NCBI RefSeq assembly: GCF_016892605.1
Contig: NZ_JAFEMV010000001.1
Span: 969,897 to 1,033,896, forward strand
Length of the DNA: 64,000 nt
From: Desemzia sp. RIT 804
GTDB lineage: Bacteria; Bacillota; Bacilli; Lactobacillales; Carnobacteriaceae
Direction of reading: 5' to 3'
Below the pieces are notes generated by a model that did not search any database, had not been told where the DNA came from, and saw nothing but the letters and a program-made list of their open reading frames with translations. The translations under genes and the position numbers were made by a program. Below are positions 7,658 through 16,041 of this stretch, piece after piece. Position 1 is the first letter of the stretch; each line of letters begins with the position of its first letter.

Positions 7658-8901
7658 TCTTTCTTTGATTCTCCAATCCATCTAGACTTCGCTTTAGCGT
7701 AGCCTTTTACGACATAAACATTTTTTTCTTCATCGTACACTTGTGTAGCCACTTGTGTTTCTTGTTTCAGTTGTATCAATACGTCCCCTTCATCTACCGG
7801 TATTTCTATTCGATAAGGTTCCATGATTTCTTCTACTTTATCCATTATTTCAGTCACTAACAATTCGATATCTTGGTCATTTCTTGCAGATATCACAATA
7901 TTCGGGAAATAATCCGGGTAAAACGACCCTTCAATTAGATCGCTTTTATTGTAAATCGTTAAAATCGGAAGATGGTCCATTTTTAGATCCATCAATAAAC
8001 TCATTACTGTACGTTCATGTTCCAACATATTTTCTGCCGAAGCATCTACAACATGCAACAATAAGTCTACACCTCTGGTTTCTTCGAGGGTTGAGTGGAA
8101 TGCTTCGATCAACTGTGTTGGCAGATCTTGAATAAATCCTACTGTATCTGTTACCGTCACGTTCAATCCACTAGGCAGCTTCAATTGTCTTGTTAGCGGG
8201 TCTAATGTAGCAAATAATTTATTCTCTTCATAGGTTTCGGCGTTGGTCAACTTATTTAGTAACGTAGATTTTCCGGCATTGGTATAGCCGATTAACCCAA
8301 TTTGGAAAATATTGCTTTCTTTTCGCTGTTTGCGTGTCAGTTCTCGGTGCTTTTCTGTTCTGGACAATTCTTTACGGATATCATTTATTTGATCACGAAT
8401 GTAACGGCGGTCAGTTTCCAATTTGGTTTCACCAGGACCTCTTGTCCCGATTCCCCCACCAAGTCTGGACAGGTTTACGCCTTGGCCAGCAAGTCTTGGC
8501 AATAAATATTGCAATTGAGCCAATTCAACTTGCAGTTTTCCTTCTTTGCTTTTGGCATGCATCGCAAAGATGTCCAAGATCAATTGAACGCGGTCAATGA
8601 CTTTTATCTCTATCACATCTTGAATATTCCTTGTTTGCCCCGGGGTCAATTCATGGTTAAAAACTACGGTATCTGCTTCAACCTCTTCTACCAATTGACC
8701 CAATTCTTCTATTTTTCCTTTACCCAAATAAGTTCTTGAATCAACCCGTGCTCTTTTTTGGGTCAGTTGACCGACCACTATTCCTTGAGCTGTTTCAGTT
8801 AATTGTTCTAACTCTTTTAGTGAATAATTAAATCCAAAATCTGTTTCTGTCGTTTGGACCCCTACTAATATTACTCGTTCTGCTTTAGCTTGTGTCTCCA
8901 T
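7654..8901 (-). CDS. hflX: GTPase HflX
   Basis: A 415-residue ribosome-associated GTPase that splits stalled or stressed 70S ribosomes. It has the HflX N-terminal domain with the Gly-rich LSRLGGGIGTRGPGETKLE linker (about 145-165) and a GTPase domain with G1 GYTNAGKS (near 205), G3 DTVGF and G4 NKSD. The C-terminal domain is present, so the protein is full length. It lies 38 bp behind miaA and overlaps ynbB, forming a three-gene operon. A miaA-hflX pairing is common in bacteria. Confidence 0.96.
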   Translation of the reverse strand: METQAKAERVILVGVQTTETDFGFNYSLKELEQLTETAQGIVVGQLTQKRARVDSRTYLGKGKIEELGQLVEEVEADTVVFNHELTPGQTRNIQDVIEIKVIDRVQLILDIFAMHAKSKEGKLQVELAQLQYLLPRLAGQGVNLSRLGGGIGTRGPGETKLETDRRYIRDQINDIRKELSRTEKHRELTRKQRKESNIFQIGLIGYTNAGKSTLLNKLTNAETYEENKLFATLDPLTRQLKLPSGLNVTVTDTVGFIQDLPTQLIEAFHSTLEETRGVDLLLHVVDASAENMLEHERTVMSLLMDLKMDHLPILTIYNKSDLIEGSFYPDYFPNIVISARNDQDIELLVTEIMDKVEEIMEPYRIEIPVDEGDVLIQLKQETQVATQVYDEEKNVYVVKGYAKAKSRWIGESKKE

Positions 8902-8939
8902 AAAATCACCCCTTAATTATTTCATTTGACACCTAAACG

Positions 8940-9872
8940 TTACTTAAAAAACGCCTTAACTTCTGCCATCACTTGTTTTTGATCTGTCGGTCTATCTATC
9001 AGATCCCACCAACTTACATCATTCATGCGATTCTTAAACCAAGTTAACTGTCTTTTAGCGTATCGTCTAGAATTTTGCTTGATTTGCTCAACTACGTCTT
9101 CAATGGACTCTTCTCCTTTAAAGTAGGAAAACCATTCTTTATAGCCGATACCTTTAGCAGCTTGCATATTCTCCCAACCTTGTTCAACTATCTGATACGC
9201 TTCTTTTTCTAAGCCAGCAGCAACCATTTGATCGACACGCGAATTGATTCGATCATACAACACAGAACGTGCGGTATCCAAACCAATTATTTTTGCTTCA
9301 TAAACAGATTCCTTTTGTTGGCGCTCATTTTGGTAAGAAGAAAATAATTCTCCAGTTACATAGAATACTTCTAACGCTCTGATTACTCTTCTGCGATTGT
9401 TATAGTGTATTTTCTGGGCTGCCTCAGGATCGATTCCTTTCAATTCTTCCCACAAATAAAGATTTCCTTTTTCCTTTGCCACAGCTTCTTTTTCATCTCT
9501 GAAAACTAGATCTGTCTGGCCTTCTCCACCATAACTGACATCATAAAGCAACGATTCGATATACAAGCCTGTTCCGCCTACAATAATAGGTGTTTTCCCT
9601 TTAGCCGTAATCTGTTGAATCAATTTTTTAGCTCTCTTTTGAAACACGGTAACAGTATAACTATCCCAAGGCTCTACTTCATCAATCAGATAGTGGGGTA
9701 TACCTTCCATTTCTTCAGGCGTTATTTTAGCTGTTCCAATATCTAGGCCTTTGTAGATCTGCATAGAATCGCCACTGATGATTTCTCCGTTCATTTCTTT
9801 GGCTATTTCGATACTCAAATTCGTTTTTCCAACTGCTGTCGGTCCCACAATAACAAGTATTTTGGTTTTCAT
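8940..9872 (-). CDS. miaA: tRNA dimethylallyltransferase MiaA
   Basis: About 310 residues. It transfers dimethylallyl from DMAPP to A37 of tRNAs that read UNN codons. The P-loop GPTAVGKT, the DSMQIYKGLDIGTAK substrate region and GGTGLYIESLL are clear. The C-terminal domain includes the RYAKRQLTWF motif. The start is taken at the ATG of MKTKILVIVG. A GTG nine bases upstream (9881) with AGGAG four bases before it is an alternative. First gene of the miaA-hflX-ynbB operon. Confidence 0.95.
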   Translation of the reverse strand: MKTKILVIVGPTAVGKTNLSIEIAKEMNGEIISGDSMQIYKGLDIGTAKITPEEMEGIPHYLIDEVEPWDSYTVTVFQKRAKKLIQQITAKGKTPIIVGGTGLYIESLLYDVSYGGEGQTDLVFRDEKEAVAKEKGNLYLWEELKGIDPEAAQKIHYNNRRRVIRALEVFYVTGELFSSYQNERQQKESVYEAKIIGLDTARSVLYDRINSRVDQMVAAGLEKEAYQIVEQGWENMQAAKGIGYKEWFSYFKGEESIEDVVEQIKQNSRRYAKRQLTWFKNRMNDVSWWDLIDRPTDQKQVMAEVKAFFK

Positions 9873-10068
9873 GAGTAACACAACACTCCTTTTCCCCTAC
9901 CAATACTCACTTTACTCAAGAAAACAACTAGCAAACTAGTTAAAAATAACTTTTTTTTATTTTTATGGATCTTTTTCTTGATCTGACTATTGCTCCTTCT
10001 ATTGTCTCAGTAATTATACCATATATTGTTCTATTCCTCTCCTGGCAAAGATAATTTAGTGTTCTGAC

Positions 10069-10097
10069 TTTACAACAGGAACAAGTGTTCGTATAAT
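10069..10097 (+). promoter_or_regulatory. SOS promoter of uvrX with LexA box
   Basis: TTTACA (10069-10074), 17-base spacer and TATAAT (10092-10097). Inside the spacer lies GAACAAGTGTTC (10079-10090), which matches the Gram-positive LexA/DinR box GAAC-N4-GTTC. LexA bound here would block RNA polymerase, so the polymerase gene should be induced by DNA damage. Confidence 0.8.
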
Positions 10098-10160
10098 GAA
10101 TATGAGTTATTGATAATAAATCCCATACTCCTAAAAAGGAAGGATCAGGAGGTGCTCACA

Positions 10161-11435
10161 ATGATTCGGATCGACTATACAAATGAACCCCGAAAAGATA
10201 TTTTATGCATTGATGTAAAGTCTTTTTTTGCTTCCGTAGAAGCCGTTAAACGTGGCTATCATCCTCTAAATGCCTATATTGTCGTCATGAGTAAGCCGAC
10301 TGAAGAAGGTGGATTAGTATTAGCTGCTTCTCCTAAAGTAAAAACAGAATACGGCATTCAGACTGGATCAAGAAGATTCGAGATTCCAAAAAATTCAAAC
10401 ATCAAAATTGTCGAGCCTAGAATGGGATTGTATTTGAAAGTAAACGGAATGATCAACGACATCTATAAAGAATTTGTCTCAGAATCTGATCTACATGTTT
10501 ATAGCGTGGATGAAACCTTTCTTGACGTAACTTTTTCGCATGCTTTATTCGGAGATACTTTGCAAATTGCGCGCAAGATTCAAGATGTTATTTGGAAACG
10601 CCTTAGATTAGTTGTCTCTGTAGGCATCGGAGATAATCCCTTGTTGGCAAAATTAGCTTTAGATAACCAAGCTAAGCATGCTTTCCCTTTTATTGCCGAA
10701 TGGCATTACGAGGATGTCCCAAATACAGTTTGGAAAATAGATCCTATCACTGAAATGTGGGGCATCGGAAAACGGACTGCCAATAATTTACATCAACTAG
10801 GAATCGATTCTGTTTATCGCCTGTCTCAGTACAATGTTCAATCCCTTACGCGCATTCATGGTGTGATCGGTGAGCAGTTATTTTATCATGCTCATGGAGT
10901 CGACCATAGCGTTCTCTCAGAAAAATATATCCCTTTATCCAATTCTTATGGAAAAAGCCAAATATTGGATCGCGACTACACGATTCAATATGAAATCGAA
11001 GTCGTGATTCGTGAAATGGCGGATCAAGTCGCAGCTCGATTGAGAAAATACCATGTCGAAGCTGGAGTGATCCATTTAACGATCGGATTTTCGGATGAGA
11101 TCGCCGACAAAGGATTCAGTCATCAACTAAGTATCTTTCCAACCTCCCTCAGTAAAGCTATTATTGACGTCTGTCTATACCTCTTTCGTACATATTATAA
11201 AGGTCAACCTGTTCGAAACCTTAGTATTCAATCCGGAAAAATTCAACTTAAATCTCATTTGCAAATGAATTTATTTGAAACTCCAGAAGAAACCCTTCGA
11301 CAAAACGAATTAGAGCTCGTTATCGACCGAGTGCGCAATAAATACGGCTACTCTTCTCTGATCCACGCCAGCAGCCTGACTCGAGGCGGAACAGCCATCA
11401 CAAGAAGCGGACTCATAGGAGGACACAAAGGATAG
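10161..11435 (+). CDS. uvrX: Y-family DNA polymerase, UvrX/UmuC type
   Basis: A 424-residue translesion DNA polymerase that copies damaged DNA. The catalytic carboxylates lie in CIDVKSFFASVEAVKRG (about 14-30) and YSVDETFLDVT (about 115). The little-finger region ends in SSLIHASSLTRGGTAITRSG, typical of the UvrX branch found on plasmids, phages and chromosomes of Firmicutes. The start follows AGGAGG and seven bases. A frame open back to 10110 is not needed. The last codons are GGHKG, and the final Gly codon and TAG stop lie inside the first downstream repeat header. No helper gene follows it. LexA control is seen upstream. Confidence 0.92.
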   Translation: MIRIDYTNEPRKDILCIDVKSFFASVEAVKRGYHPLNAYIVVMSKPTEEGGLVLAASPKVKTEYGIQTGSRRFEIPKNSNIKIVEPRMGLYLKVNGMINDIYKEFVSESDLHVYSVDETFLDVTFSHALFGDTLQIARKIQDVIWKRLRLVVSVGIGDNPLLAKLALDNQAKHAFPFIAEWHYEDVPNTVWKIDPITEMWGIGKRTANNLHQLGIDSVYRLSQYNVQSLTRIHGVIGEQLFYHAHGVDHSVLSEKYIPLSNSYGKSQILDRDYTIQYEIEVVIREMADQVAARLRKYHVEAGVIHLTIGFSDEIADKGFSHQLSIFPTSLSKAIIDVCLYLFRTYYKGQPVRNLSIQSGKIQLKSHLQMNLFETPEETLRQNELELVIDRVRNKYGYSSLIHASSLTRGGTAITRSGLIGGHKG

Positions 11436-11555
11436 AGAGCGAAGAAAACCGGTCAGACTCCCGTAGAGTTCACTTTTCTCTTTTTTGTGGGGTGTTTTTC
11501 CACACAAAAAGAGAAAATGAAATCATAGGGAGTCTGGTTTGTGCAGCTGGTTTAA
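11430..11555. repeat. Structured repeat type A, copy 1
   Basis: Begins with the 18-base header GGATAGAGAGCGAAGAAA. Nested inverted repeats follow: CAGACTCCC pairs with GGGAGTCTG, enclosing a long hairpin with CTTTT-rich and AAAAG-rich arms (TTTTCTCTTTTT against AAAAAGAGAAAA). The header supplies the last codon and stop of uvrX. Confidence 0.85.
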
Positions 11556-11676
11556 GGATAGAGAGCGAAGAAAGGCGTTTAGGACGTCGGATATTTTATC
11601 CCCTAACAGTTTGGGGGCTTTCCAAACAGTTAGGGGGATAAAATAGTAGTGCGGCCTGCCTTTCACAGCTCGTTTG
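11556..11676. repeat. Structured repeat type B, copy 1
   Basis: Same header as type A, then GAAAGGC...GCCTTTC outer arms and an inner hairpin in which TATTTTATCCCCTAAC and GTTTGG pair with CCAAAC and GTTAGGGGGATAAAATA. The inner arm is almost perfect over 23 bp. Length 121 bp. Confidence 0.85.
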
Positions 11677-11803
11677 GGATAGAGAGCGAAGAAAACCGGT
11701 CAGACTCCCGTAGAGTTCACTTTTCTCTTTTTTTGTGGGGTGTTTTTCCACACAAAAAGAGAAAATGAAATCATAGGGAGTCTGGTTTGTGCAGCTGGTT
11801 TAA
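11677..11803. repeat. Structured repeat type A, copy 2
   Basis: Almost identical to copy 1 over its full length, with one extra T in the T-run of the hairpin arm. Confidence 0.85.
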
Positions 11804-11924
11804 GGATAGAGAGCGAAGAAAGGCGTTTAGGACGCCGGATATTTCATCCCCTAACAGTTTGGGGGCTTTCCAAACAGTTAGGGGGATAAAATAGTAGTGC
11901 GGCCTGCCTTTCACAGCTCGTTTG
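11804..11924. repeat. Structured repeat type B, copy 2
   Basis: Differs from copy B1 by GACGCC for GACGTC and ATTTCAT for ATTTTAT. The second change leaves a C-A mismatch in the inner stem. Confidence 0.85.
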
Positions 11925-11968
11925 GGATAGAGAGCGAAGAAAGGCGTTTAGGACGCCGGATATTTCAT
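11925..11968. repeat. Truncated type B repeat
   Basis: Header plus about 26 bases, sharing GACGCC and ATTTCAT with copy B2, so it probably derives from B2. It then breaks off into unrelated sequence. Confidence 0.75.
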
Positions 11969-11992
11969 TCAACTCATTTATTTTTTGCATAC

Positions 11993-12041
11993 AAAAAAGT
12001 CTAAAGTAAGAGTTTTTCTCACTCTTACTTTAGACTTTTTT
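11993..12041. terminator. Strong bidirectional terminator
   Basis: A perfect stem of about 20 bp, AAAAAAGTCTAAAGTAAGAG with its complement CTCTTACTTTAGACTTTTTT, around a short loop. It closes the repeat region between uvrX and the rhodanese gene. Confidence 0.9.
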
Positions 12042-12057
12042 AGTTGGTTTGAATAGT

Positions 12058-12218
12058 TTGCGCTGGGATATATAGACGCGCTTCGCAAGGCAACTCATAC
12101 TACTACAAAACTACCCGGACGGTTTGGAAAAAGCCCAAACTGTCCGGGTAGTTTTATGTACGATGAGCTAAACGTCTTGCTCCGCGCTCTGCTTATATTC
12201 AATGAGCAAAACGCTAGG
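12058..12218. repeat. Palindromic repeat element with TTATATTCA...CAAAACG motif (copy 1)
   Basis: Starts CGCTGGGATATATAGACGCG, contains the long hairpin AAAACTACCCGGAC/GTCCGGGTAGTTTT with GTTTGG/CCAAAC at its tip, outer arms CTCAT/ATGAG, GCAAGGC/GTCTTGC and AGACGCGC/GCGCTCT, and ends GCTTATATTCAATGAGCAAA. The end motif is shared with the elements at 25817 and 26880. Confidence 0.7.
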
Positions 12219-12234
12219 TTTCACTCTTTGCTTT

Positions 12235-12633
12235 TTATCTTGCTTTTCGTTTGATTTTTCCTGTCCATTTTTTGTAGCCGCCTTTTAGTGTATAAAGGTC
12301 GGTGTATCCAGCTTTGCGCAATTTTAAGGCAGCACGTTTGCTGATAGTTTGATTATCATCGTAGAGATAAATTGGTTGATCCTTACGGAAATCAGTTATA
12401 CGTTGTTTAAGCATAGAGTATGGAACATTTCGTGCTCCAAGAATATGCCCTGCATCAAATTCATCTTTCTCTCTGATATCAACTAATTGCACTTTTCGCA
12501 ATCTCTTACTAAAATCTTCTTGCGGTAATTCCACAGATGCATTTTTTCGTCTGAAGTATTGTACTAGCTCATAAACACCCCAGGCAATGATAAAGCCCCA
12601 TAATATATAATTTATAATTGTACTTGTATCCAA
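12235..12633 (-). CDS. Membrane-anchored rhodanese-like protein lacking the catalytic cysteine
   Basis: A 132-residue protein with one N-terminal membrane helix (about 5-25) and a cytoplasmic rhodanese domain (about 35-125, with VDIREKDEFDAGHILGARNV and LKGGYKKWTG). Active rhodaneses carry Cys in the loop after the central strand. Here the loop is YLYDDNQTISKRAA, with no Cys, so sulfur transfer is unlikely and a binding role is more probable. The start is a TTG with AAAGGGG 11 bases upstream. YqhL-like proteins of Firmicutes have similar size and layout. It is a single-gene unit beside the glucokinase block. Confidence 0.85.
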   Translation of the reverse strand: MDTSTIINYILWGFIIAWGVYELVQYFRRKNASVELPQEDFSKRLRKVQLVDIREKDEFDAGHILGARNVPYSMLKQRITDFRKDQPIYLYDDNQTISKRAALKLRKAGYTDLYTLKGGYKKWTGKIKRKAR

Positions 12634-12737
12634 AATCTAGTGAACCCCTTTCTTTACATCCTTGTTCACTCTTAATTTTACACAAGAACGCGTTAATTTA
12701 CTAGAGGTTTTTTCTTGCTGTGAAGAGAATTGAGCAA

Positions 12738-13835
12738 TTAAAGAGCAATTAATTCATGAATTGTTTGATTTTCAATGTCGATCAACAATTCAAAACTCCA
12801 ACCGTACAGACAATATTGGCCATTTTTAGAAATTAAAATTGGTGCCTCTTCCGGTACTTCTATAATGGGCTCGATTTTCCCTTCTTCAAAATCCAATTGA
12901 GCAAATATGAATTCCCCTGGTTCTTCTTCAATAGAGACAGCTTTTTCTGCAAAAATACCATAAATTGAAGTGTTTCTTTCTGCTTGTGTTATGTGAGGGA
13001 ATAAGATGCGCTTATTCATGGTGACTTTAGGAGCAACCATGAATCCAACATCTACTAAAAAGGGATATTGATACGTCAAAATGATTTCTTGATCGTTGAA
13101 ATCAGAAGGAGTGAATTTGATGAAAGTATCTTCATGCAAAAAGAAATCTGAGACATAAGAATCCAACAGCAAAACTTCATCATTGCGAATATCCCCCATA
13201 TACAATTCCCCAGTTCCCAATGTAAAATCTTCCCCATTATCGACAAACAAATACAAGTTTTCAGAGTACCATTGTGGATTTAAAGACGCTGACTCTACAG
13301 TTGTGTACTCATTAGTCTCAATGTTCCAATTGTAAACAGCCGTATTGTTTTCTCCCTCGTAATAAGAAACAAAAGCGACGGCAGGATTTTGTGAATTGAC
13401 ATTTATATCTACAAACCCATTGGCGTTGATGGGTAATTCTTGAATAGTATCCCCTTCATTATTTAAAACAACCAATGTTGACTTTGCATCTTTTACCTGT
13501 TGTACAATCATTTTTTCTTCCTCTACAATGACAATTGAAGCTAAGATAAAAGAATCCGTTTCATAGAGCATGTCCAAAGAACCGGTAAGAATATTAAATG
13601 AGTACAGTGAATCTCCATCTAGATCTCCCGCTTGAACAATGACTTCTTCTTCCGACTTCCAACCAATTATTTTACGAAATTCTTCTTTAGGTAGCGGAAT
13701 CTGTGTAAACACAATTCCCTCTTCTGTTTCATCACCTTGGGTTGGTGTTTCCTCTTTGGATCGACAAGCACCTAAAAATAAAGCGACGATTAGAAGTAAA
13801 ACCGATATTTTACTAGTGGTTAAACGTATCATCAT
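12738..13835 (-). CDS. YqgU-like beta-propeller lipoprotein
   Basis: About 365 residues. A signal peptide (about 1-22) ends in the lipobox LGAC, so the mature protein should be anchored to the outer face of the membrane. The rest consists of repeated strand-rich segments with Trp/Tyr-containing turns, fitting the six-bladed propeller described for Bacillus YqgU. The start is one of two adjacent ATGs (13835 or 13832) behind AGGGTGAT. In Bacillus the yqgU gene also lies near glcK. The function is not known. Confidence 0.75.
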   Translation of the reverse strand: MMIRLTTSKISVLLLIVALFLGACRSKEETPTQGDETEEGIVFTQIPLPKEEFRKIIGWKSEEEVIVQAGDLDGDSLYSFNILTGSLDMLYETDSFILASIVIVEEEKMIVQQVKDAKSTLVVLNNEGDTIQELPINANGFVDINVNSQNPAVAFVSYYEGENNTAVYNWNIETNEYTTVESASLNPQWYSENLYLFVDNGEDFTLGTGELYMGDIRNDEVLLLDSYVSDFFLHEDTFIKFTPSDFNDQEIILTYQYPFLVDVGFMVAPKVTMNKRILFPHITQAERNTSIYGIFAEKAVSIEEEPGEFIFAQLDFEEGKIEPIIEVPEEAPILISKNGQYCLYGWSFELLIDIENQTIHELIAL

Positions 13836-13923
13836 AATCACCCTGTTTTCAAAATTTCAATTACATTTCAATCTTGTCGCTTTTTTTACGCTCGTATAAC
13901 ATTCTAAACTCATTATAACATAG

Positions 13924-13949
13924 ACATAATGCAGGACTCCTGGATTATG
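13924..13949. other. Interrupted palindrome between lipoprotein gene and glcK
   Basis: CATAATGCAGGACTCCTGGATTATG is a 12-bp inverted repeat (one mismatch) upstream of the lipoprotein gene. It lacks a T-run and might be an operator. Confidence 0.3.
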
Positions 13950-13980
13950 CCTATAACAACAGTAAATGATTAATTACAGC

Positions 13981-14015
13981 AAAAGAACCAAGGCTAAAAA
14001 AGCCTTGGTTCTTTT
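13981..14015 (-). terminator. Terminator of the gluP-yqgQ-glcK operon
   Basis: A perfect 15-bp stem AAAAGAACCAAGGCT/AGCCTTGGTTCTTTT with a 5-base loop, 16 bp behind the glcK stop. Confidence 0.85.
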
Positions 14016-14030
14016 GCGTAAACCATTATA

Positions 14031-14999
14031 CTATTCCGCTACGGAAGCTCTTACTAGTGAACTAGCACCAATAACGCCTGCATCATTTCCTAAAATCGCT
14101 AAACGGATTTTTGTGGATTTACGAATGGTTGGGAATGTATACTTTTCAAAATAAGGTTGGATTGTTTCAGTCAAAATTTCGCCAGCTTTCGAAACACCTC
14201 CACCTAAAACAATTGTAGAAGGATTTAGGATATTGGCTAAGTGAGAAGAAGCTAATCCTAAATAATAGGCAACTTTATCAACAACCATTACAGCTAGCGG
14301 GTCTTTTTCTTTAGCTAAATCAAAAACATCTTTTGCAGTAATCAATTGGCCATCATCAATGATGTATTTTAATTTTGACTCTCCAGCAAAAACATCTGAT
14401 AGATCTCTTGCCAAATGAACCACGCCAGTAGCGCTAGCAACAGTCTCTAAACAACCTGTTTTACCGCATGTACATTGATAGCCGTCTGGTTCTACCGTAA
14501 TATGTCCAACTTCACCTGCTGCACCAATAGATCCATGTACTAATTTTTCCCCTACTATAATTCCGCCACCGACACCAGTACCAAGAGTTAGAAAAACAAC
14601 GTTTGGATCACTTTCTCCAGCGCCTCTCCAAGCTTCACCTAAAGCTGCAACATTTGCATCATTGTCTATAAAAAACGGAATATGTGTTCCTGCTTCAATC
14701 TGCTCTCTTAGAGGTTGCAGTGTCTTCCAATTTAGATTATATGCTCCGATAACGGTTCCATTTATAGCATCAACAGTCCCAGGAGAACCCATTCCAATCC
14801 CTACGAAATCCTCTGATGTCATACCATACATATTCATATGTTTGTTGATCGAATCAATAATAGAAGGAACGATTTTTGTACCCTCTTCAGAAATATCTGT
14901 TTCAATACTCCATTTTTGTTGAATTTCTCCTTCTTCTGTTAAAATAGCAAATTTAACCGTTGTACCACCTAAGTCGATTCCAATAATTTTTTTTGACAT
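14031..14999 (-). CDS. glcK: Glucokinase, ROK family
   Basis: A 322-residue cytoplasmic kinase that phosphorylates glucose with ATP. ATP-binding motif GIDLGGTTVKFAI at the N-terminus, the ROK signature with Gly-rich GTGVGGGIIV, and the zinc-binding CTCGKTGCLE (about 172-181) are present. No DNA-binding domain is fused, so it is an enzyme and not a ROK repressor. GGAGG lies 7 bases before the ATG at 14999. It is the last gene of gluP-yqgQ-glcK, the order known from Bacillus, and should feed free glucose, such as that released by the alpha-glucosidase at 17.1 kb, into glycolysis. Confidence 0.95.
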   Translation of the reverse strand: MSKKIIGIDLGGTTVKFAILTEEGEIQQKWSIETDISEEGTKIVPSIIDSINKHMNMYGMTSEDFVGIGMGSPGTVDAINGTVIGAYNLNWKTLQPLREQIEAGTHIPFFIDNDANVAALGEAWRGAGESDPNVVFLTLGTGVGGGIIVGEKLVHGSIGAAGEVGHITVEPDGYQCTCGKTGCLETVASATGVVHLARDLSDVFAGESKLKYIIDDGQLITAKDVFDLAKEKDPLAVMVVDKVAYYLGLASSHLANILNPSTIVLGGGVSKAGEILTETIQPYFEKYTFPTIRKSTKIRLAILGNDAGVIGASSLVRASVAE

Positions 15000-15022
15000 A
15001 TGTATTCCTCCATACTGATTAG

Positions 15023-15247
15023 TTATTTTTTTCGTTCCATTCTTTCTTGTTCCCATTGATGCTCTTTTTTTAGTATTGCCATAGCCGATAAAAATACAGG
15101 TTGTTCAATCAAATGATTTTGATGGATCTTTCGTAATTCGTCCATCATCAGTTCCAGATCCCAAAGTCTTTCGCCAACATGTACAAAAATTCCGTAACGT
15201 TTCAATAGTTGTTGCACATCATAAACACTTTTCAAGGAGTGGTTCAT
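15023..15247 (-). CDS. yqgQ: YqgQ family small protein
   Basis: A 74-residue protein (DUF910) with YDVQQLLKRYGIFVHVGER and WDLELMMDELRKIH, a small helical bundle that may bind nucleic acid. The function is unsettled. The start at 15247 is chosen because GGAG lies 10 bases before it and only 2 bp separate it from the gluP stop. A longer frame overlaps gluP and is not needed. The gene lies between gluP and glcK, as in Bacillus. Confidence 0.9.
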   Translation of the reverse strand: MNHSLKSVYDVQQLLKRYGIFVHVGERLWDLELMMDELRKIHQNHLIEQPVFLSAMAILKKEHQWEQERMERKK

Positions 15248-15249
15248 AT

Positions 15250-15951
15250 TTAAAACACTCCTAAAGTGCGTACATAACCTATTATCAACAAAACAACTAC
15301 CAATCCGGTAAAAATCGCTCCATATAGTAACCGTTTCTTTCTCCATCTTGGTAATGGATTTTGGACACTTATAGCCGTCGACACTAAAAACCCTCCTGCT
15401 AAGCCTCCTAAGTGGCCTGCTAAATCAACAGAAGAACTGAAAAATCCAAAGACTAAATTAATGACGATCAATGTACTGAAATTTCGAGCCATTTGCTGGA
15501 TCGCTGGATTATTCGTATATGTTTTACCTAAAAATAACGTGGCTCCAAATAAACCAAACAAACTCGTGCTCGCTCCTGCTGAAACAGAAAAGGCATTAAG
15601 TGCAAAACTAGCTGCATTACCTGCTATTCCGCTTAAAAGATAAATCAAAGCAAAACGCCAATGTCCTAAAGTATCCTCCAATTGGATTCCAAGAAAATAT
15701 AAAATAATCGAATTCATCAGCAAATGCATCCAACCAATATGAAGGAATATAGGGGTCACCAACCTCCACCATTGACCTCCAACAAGTAGAGGATTAAATT
15801 TAGCTCCGTACTTGATCAACGTGAGCGTATTCGTACTTCCTCCATCAAAAGTCATTAAAATAAACAACAGTATTTGAAGCCCTAAAAAAGTGTACGTGAC
15901 AATCGGTTTCCTCAAGAAGCGTTTTATTTTCATTTGAGTTTGGTAATTCAT
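15250..15951 (-). CDS. gluP: Rhomboid intramembrane serine protease GluP
   Basis: A 233-residue polytopic membrane protein with about six or seven helices. The catalytic serine lies in GASTSLFGLFGA (about residues 125-136), the catalytic histidine in the later GHLGGLAGG (about 180-188), and the conserved HIGWMHLLMN loop at about 70. It cleaves membrane proteins within the bilayer. Bacillus GluP is larger, with an extra soluble domain, whereas this one is a minimal rhomboid. GGAG precedes the ATG. First gene of the operon with yqgQ and glcK. Confidence 0.93.
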   Translation of the reverse strand: MNYQTQMKIKRFLRKPIVTYTFLGLQILLFILMTFDGGSTNTLTLIKYGAKFNPLLVGGQWWRLVTPIFLHIGWMHLLMNSIILYFLGIQLEDTLGHWRFALIYLLSGIAGNAASFALNAFSVSAGASTSLFGLFGATLFLGKTYTNNPAIQQMARNFSTLIVINLVFGFFSSSVDLAGHLGGLAGGFLVSTAISVQNPLPRWRKKRLLYGAIFTGLVVVLLIIGYVRTLGVF

Positions 15952-16041
15952 ATATCGGACTCCGTTCTCACTTATATTTTACATTTATTCATCTTTTCAA
16001 TTCTCTATTATAGCACAAAGTGATCTTCACAAAATGCTAAA

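Noticed and set aside
11430..11968. CRISPR array
   Set aside because: Repeats are 121-127 bp modules without short regular repeats and unique spacers, and no cas genes are present.
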